64,000 nt of DNA from assembly GCF_028858725.1 (NCBI RefSeq), contig NC_084768.1, positions 6,002,164 to 6,066,163 of the forward strand, given 5' to 3'. Below the pieces are notes generated by a model, which worked only from the letters and a program-made list of their open reading frames with translations, searched no databases and was not told where the DNA came from. Position 1 is the stretch's first letter. Each line of letters opens with the position of its first letter. The translations under genes and the position numbers were made by a program. Positions 58,701-64,000 of this stretch are shown piece after piece. Origin of the DNA: Colius striatus (Eukaryota > Chordata > Aves > Coliiformes > Coliidae).

Positions 58701-61700
58701 GATTGAGACAGGGATAAACAATTGTCAGCTTGGTAAAATGATCAGGTTGCCAAGAACTCCATTATCTTGTTAAACATCATTTCAAATTTATGGCATATTT
58801 GTCCATCTTTAATGCAGCTAATTTAAGATATGCAAATATGCATTTTAGCACTCTGTAGTTTCTCTCCCTACAGCTCATGTAAATTTTCTTTGTTTGTTTT
58901 GGTTTTACACCCCTGCTCTGTCTCATAGAGTTCAATCTAAAGGCAACAACTGAGAAACACTTTTTTTTCCCCCCACTAAAAGTGTATGGCTAGATGATAA
59001 CAGATAGGACAACAAAAAAAAATGAGGTCTCATCCATAAACATTCACCAAAGCTTTATTTACTTATTTCAACAGCTGCTTCTGTCTTAGCTGGAGTTATG
59101 GCAACCTAAAAAGCCCAAAATATACTTTGCTTTGGCATTTAGTTGTGTCCTTATACGTAATATCCTAATGAGGAGTAGAATTACTTCTGTTTCCCTTTTA
59201 CGTTGGATAGTGCTTATACATCCTTGGTAGAACTTGAGTGGGATTTTTTTGCAGTGTCATTGAGTTTCTTTTGCTTGTGGGGATTGCTCATATATCTGTG
59301 TTACTGGGAAGGCAAACACTTAAAATAGAACGATATGATGAGGCAAGGGCTGTCAAGTATTATGCATATATTCTGTGCTTTGCGTGCTGAGGCCCTGACC
59401 TACTTGAGGCCTCTAGGTATTTCTGCAATATAAGTGTGTTTAGCAATGATAAACTGCAGTATCTGGCCGTGGGATTCAGTGTGCAAGAGCAACACCTGAA
59501 AAAAAAACAGCCTTTAATCCATTTCCTGAAATGAGCCAGTTTCAAGGTTTCTGTTCTTTTGGAAAAGAGATTTGACAGTATGCTTCCATTCAGTTTATGC
59601 TGGCATGATATTAAGTAGCCAGCACCTTGTTTTAATACTTGTCAGCAAAGTAATATTGATTTATTTGACCTATTCTTTTGCCTGCATGTGTGCTGCAGTA
59701 GTTCTTTGAGAATAGGTATGTTGTTTGCTGGTTTGTTTTATCAGAAATAGTCAATATACCAGGAATAGCCAGCCTCAGTCACCAATGACATTGAAAATTA
59801 TGAAAAAGAACAGAAGGCCCTAGATAGTCCCTAAACAGCAACAAAATGAGCTATAATGTGGTCAAGGAGAGAGCTGCTCGCAGCCCAGGGACACTTGCTA
59901 AGGAGCAGATGGGTTATGAAAACCTGACAGCTGTCTTTGATTTTTGAATGCAGTACAGATGTAGTTGTGTTCTCCAAATAAATACTCAGAGTAACCACAT
60001 TACTTGCTGTTCCTTATAATGTGAAATGGCCGTTTCATGGCTTGTCACAAAAGACCTTGGAGCTTATTCTTGGCTTTCTGATAGCCTGGTCACAGATGAT
60101 GGAACTAGGCAGGCTAAAGGGTCATGGCATTTTAGCAAGATTCTCTTAAAAATAACTTGGTGACCTTTCAGAGTTGGAGGTATCCCCAAGATAAGCTGTT
60201 TCAGACTGATCTGAGGCCAGGGATGAGCGTTTCTTATTTAATGCACTAAACATGGAGATGTGTAGGGTTCAATGGCTGCATGGATCAGCACTGGTTGAAA
60301 ATGTTTTCTGAGGTTTGAATGGGTTTAACAGTGTTACTGGTGTTTCTTGACACCTTTTTTTTGGAATATCATTACCATATTAAAATCATTTTTAGAGGAT
60401 GGACTTGTTTTCATTCTGTGCAACCAGAGGGCACGTAAGGAATGTGCATCTTGTTTTCAGAGCAGTCATAGACGTCTTCAGGAGCTGACTCACCTCTGTT
60501 TTGTAAGCAGGGTTTGCCTTCCTTTCATGCGGCTCTGCTTTTTTCTGTTCCCAAGTCCATGGTACTTTACATCTTCAGTGTGCTGGTGTGAGCTTGCCTC
60601 CTACAGTAGCATCTTATCCCCTTGTGCATGGTGTGCACTTGGCCTGATTTGGTACTAACAAACATAATTTTTTTGTTTTCTTTCTTTCTATTTGGGTCTT
60701 CATCAAATTACAGTCACAAAGGCACTTTCCCTGCAGCTACCTTGATTGTTAATAAACGGTAATTAATCATTGTGGGAGGTATTGTATTTAGTCTGTTACG
60801 CTGTCTCACTTGTATGGGCTTGTTTTCAGTTTTTCCTACAGAATATTTGAGGCTTCCCTGGGTTTTAGATGGGGATGCCATAGAAGGGTGAGACTGGGGA
60901 AAATGGGTCACTGTAAAGAATCAGAGGGAAGGCCATGGCTCTGAACAACTTGGGCGTTCAAGCTGCAATTTCAGGTATGTAGCACACCTTGAATTATGAC
61001 ACTGGATTCTACTTTCCAAGTCAAACTTACTCTTACACCTTAGTAACACTTTATTCATGGCAGGTGAGGTATTTTCCTGTGATTGATAGTAACTTTTCAT
61101 TACTTCCTTGGATCAATTAATTTGTTTGAGGTTTTTGTTGTTTTTTTTTACTGGCAGCATGGGATGAGGTAAGATGCCAGAAATCTTAAGTGCTATCGTC
61201 ACTCTTTTAACTAAAAGCTTTTCTGGTACTGTGTACCAGTATGTAAGTCAGACTCTTCCAAGAGGTCTGCTAGCTGGTTTGTTTCTTTTTAATAGCTAGG
61301 TTAAAGTTGGAAAATCTGATTGTTTTAACTGATGTTTTTGAAAAACTTTGTGTAGCTGGAAAACTGACAAAGTCATGTGAATTTCATGTCATTTCTACGT
61401 GATTAAAATCAAGGGCAGCAGCCTGGGCTGCTGCTAGAAGTATTCCTAGGAAGGCCATACAGAGAGAGACTAGGGGAGAGAGAACCCAGCAGAGACTGAT
61501 ATTTTCTGTTCTTCCTATTCCACTGTAGTTCTGAGGGTGCACATAGTGAAGAAGAAAAAATGGAAGCCTTTCTCATGGAAAACGGGTGGAGTGGTATCAC
61601 CTTTCCTTATAGTAGCCAGGAGGCTGTGGAGAGGGGAGGAACAATAGGAAGCTTTTTTTTCTCCCTGGGTGGAGTTTCACATTTGACACTGATAAGTGGG

Positions 61701-64000
61701 AGCCTGATTCCAAGGCATCCAAGGCATCAAGCTGGTAGAAAGACAGCACCTTCCCTGGGAGCTGCTGGACTTCAGTCTGGGTTGGGTGTTCCTGCAGGAA
61801 ACTCCACCCTCTTGTTCTATCTCTGTCTGGTACGTTTTCTAAGCCTTGACGTTGTCCTCTTGTTACTGCTGGCAAAAAGTTGCATGTGTGGGAGATATGC
61901 AAATGTGTTGTGATGTTCTGGTATAATTTTAGCGCAGGAAAAGAGCAAGCTCTGTACATAGGTATCATCAACTGAGCTCCAGTCTTGCAGCTTAGTTTAT
62001 TTAATAGAGCTGTTAACTCTGAAGAGAGATTTACATGGATGTGGGGTATGGGATCTCAATTTTCTAGGCTTAAAAAGCAGCTCCTATCAAGCCATGCTTC
62101 CATAAAACTAAATTCCTTTTACAGGCAGTAGGAACTGTCAGTATGAGTGTAAAAGAATGGGATCATTTAATGGCACAACTATTGAGGATTTCAGATGATG
62201 TGAATTCCCTCGTTGCATGCAGTGCATACTGTCCCTGGAAGAGCACTGACTCTGCTAGTAATAACTGAGGTGGACTTGTATTTTCTCTTGTTTCTCTCAG
62301 TGTAAAAACTCTAAATGCTATTTTGCCTCGTGTTGGTGAGGTTGTTTTTATGATTTTCTTTCCAGGTGCAATGAGAACATCTTTTTTTGGGAGAAAGGAG
62401 TGAACTTAGAAAAATACTTTTCATATGCAGGGTTAAGTATTGTACTCATGAGGGTCAGGTTCCAGTGGAATTGCAGTCTTCTCATAACAATTTAGACTTT
62501 GATAAGAAAGTGGATGAGTCATTGCAGGGATTTGATGGCTGAAAAGATTGATTAATAATTAATTTTTAAGAAAGCAGCCCTTTCCTCTGTGTCCTAGCTT
62601 TCAACCATTCAAAAGATCATCAGATTCCCACATGTTCAGCATTTGAGTACTATGAGCATGTTTGTTTTGATGTCTTTCCCTGAACTGCAAATGTTGTTTT
62701 TTCTTTGCTTTTACTTACTATTTATGGAGATGGAAATGTCAAATTTGGTTTGAGTCTTTAGGTGAGGTTACAGCACTTTGTAAGAGCCAAATGTTCCCAT
62801 TATTTTGGTGTGTTAGGATTAATTTCTACTTGCTTCATAACCATTTTGAGTTGCACTGATAAACTAAGTACTTCATGCATAAAGGTATTCCAGATTTTTG
62901 GTGTTTGTATGCCCTTGCATACAGCTTCACTTGGTTTTCCTCAATAGACATTTGTCAGTCAAGGCCTTGAATTTCTACAGGTTTGTGTTTGGATGTCTGA
63001 CAGCAAACCCTGGGCTTTTGCTTTTATGCTGGGATAGCTGTAGAAGTGGAGAATGCTGCAGACTGCAGCATGACCCTGGAGGGATGACTCAAAACCAGCC
63101 CTTTGAATTCAGTTAAATTAGCATAAATAATCTCTATTTGAGGAGTTTAAGTGCAGTAGGTCAAAGACAGAGGATCAGTCTAAACCAGTTCATGAAAGGC
63201 ATGGAAGCCTCAGCAAGCTTTTGAAATCCTTGAAGGTGTAAATTGATACCCTCCGAGTGCTCCTGTCTGAGGCAGACTTTTGATACACAGTAGGTCCTGA
63301 GTGTTTGATTCTAGAAGATGAAATAAACTGGGTTTTCTCTTTTCTTAGTTAAAACCATGCTATGTGCAGTCCTGGGCAATTTTGGTATTGAATCTTGAAC
63401 GTTTAGTGCATGGTGAGCATGCAACAAGGCATTGGTTTGACAGTGTACAAAAAGTGACTCTCCAACTTTTATTTGTAAGTGTGAAAGGTGAGTGAAAATA
63501 TGTAATAATTTTAACTTGAACTGTTGATATAATTCGTAAAATAAACCTGAAATGCTGCTTCATGTTTTCAGTTCAGTGTTCCTCTTGAGTCATTATAGCT
63601 GAGCCATAATTCAGGATTTAGTCTTCTGATCAGACTTCTCTAAAAAGGAGATGGCTGTCAGGTATTTGGCACTGAGATGTAGCTACAGCCTTCTGGTGCT
63701 GGTGTTTGTGACATTGTGTTGTGTCAGATAATGTAGGGTGCAGCAGCTGAACCTTGTCCTTTTCAAGGCCCAAGTCTGTGAAGAGTTGTCTGACTTTTCC
63801 AGCTTGCAGATAGCAATACATTTTGGCCTGCTTTAACCTTGAACTTTAATCTGCCTTAGTCAGAAGTTAAGATTTAGTTGCACTGCTGTATAAATTCTGT
63901 ATGGCATCTATTATGTGGTGCAGTTACCGTGAGCAGGGTTTTTAGAGGGGAGAAAGGGTATGTAGGTCTGCTTTGCAAGGATAGCGTTGGAGTTAGATTC
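52762..64000 (+). other. LRRC8D: Probable LRRC8D intron, continuing past the window
   Basis: AT-rich non-coding DNA. Open frames are short (130 codons at most) and unlike known proteins. It includes a compound TG/TA/GA microsatellite at 55096-55130 and a GC-richer stretch at 55.87-56.11 kb with weak splice-like ends. No LRRC8D coding sequence appears before the end of the window. Confidence 0.5.
55096..55130. repeat. Compound microsatellite (TG)n(AT)n(AG)n
   Basis: TG repeats at 55096-55110, AT repeats at 55111-55120 and AG repeats at 55121-55130 run head to tail with no spacer. Confidence 0.95.

Noticed and set aside
1..64000. CRISPR arrays, bacterial operons, prophage or plasmid functions
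   Set aside because: The sequence is vertebrate, with splice sites, CR1 and ERV elements, and CpG islands. No direct-repeat/spacer pattern exists; the only regular arrays are the minisatellites.

Overview
The window looks like bird nuclear DNA. The evidence is one large coding exon of a conserved vertebrate channel gene, two CR1 LINE fragments (one with the usual bird 3' end, one from the reverse-transcriptase C-terminus), and two long terminal repeats (LTRs) of the kinds spread through bird genomes. It is mostly non-coding: one certain protein-coding exon in 64 kb. I found no bacterial-type operon, CRISPR array or rRNA/tRNA gene, and no complete novel system.

Layout. Positions 1-373 are the end of an intron. 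Positions 374-2644 are the last coding exon of LRRC8C, a subunit of the volume-regulated anion channel, on the + strand, with a poly(A) signal at 2811. From about 2.8 to 40.8 kb the DNA is intergenic or distal 3' UTR. It holds a small CpG-rich patch with a near-perfect CRE (6.7 kb), a CR1 3' end (7.8-8.1 kb), a solo ERVL-like LTR (8.9-9.85 kb), a CR1 reverse-transcriptase fragment on the minus strand (17.2 kb) and a possible decayed myosin-rod fragment (22.5 kb). These are followed by a 1.5 kb G-rich 20-bp minisatellite (24.2-25.7 kb) abutting a CpG-rich block with its own 32-bp repeat (25.7-26.3 kb), a second LTR with a retroviral primer-binding site (27.4-28.06 kb), and a purine-skewed stretch (31.9-33.1 kb).

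A strong CpG island at 40.9-41.85 kb, with GC boxes, an inverted CCAAT box and a consensus splice donor at 41408/41409, is best explained as the promoter and non-coding first exon of the next gene. In other vertebrates LRRC8D lies head-to-tail after LRRC8C, so LRRC8D is the likely owner. The rest of the window would be its first intron(s). A compact 140-bp segment at 52622-52761, with splice signals on both sides and a three-codon upstream ORF, is a good candidate for a second 5' UTR exon. The LRRC8D coding exon is not in the window.

LRRC8C and LRRC8D proteins assemble with LRRC8A into hexameric anion channels, so the locus is one functional gene cluster. The more unusual material is non-coding: the minisatellite/CpG block, the fold-back inside the second LTR, and the candidate non-coding exons. 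All family assignments rest on recognition by eye, not on a database search.
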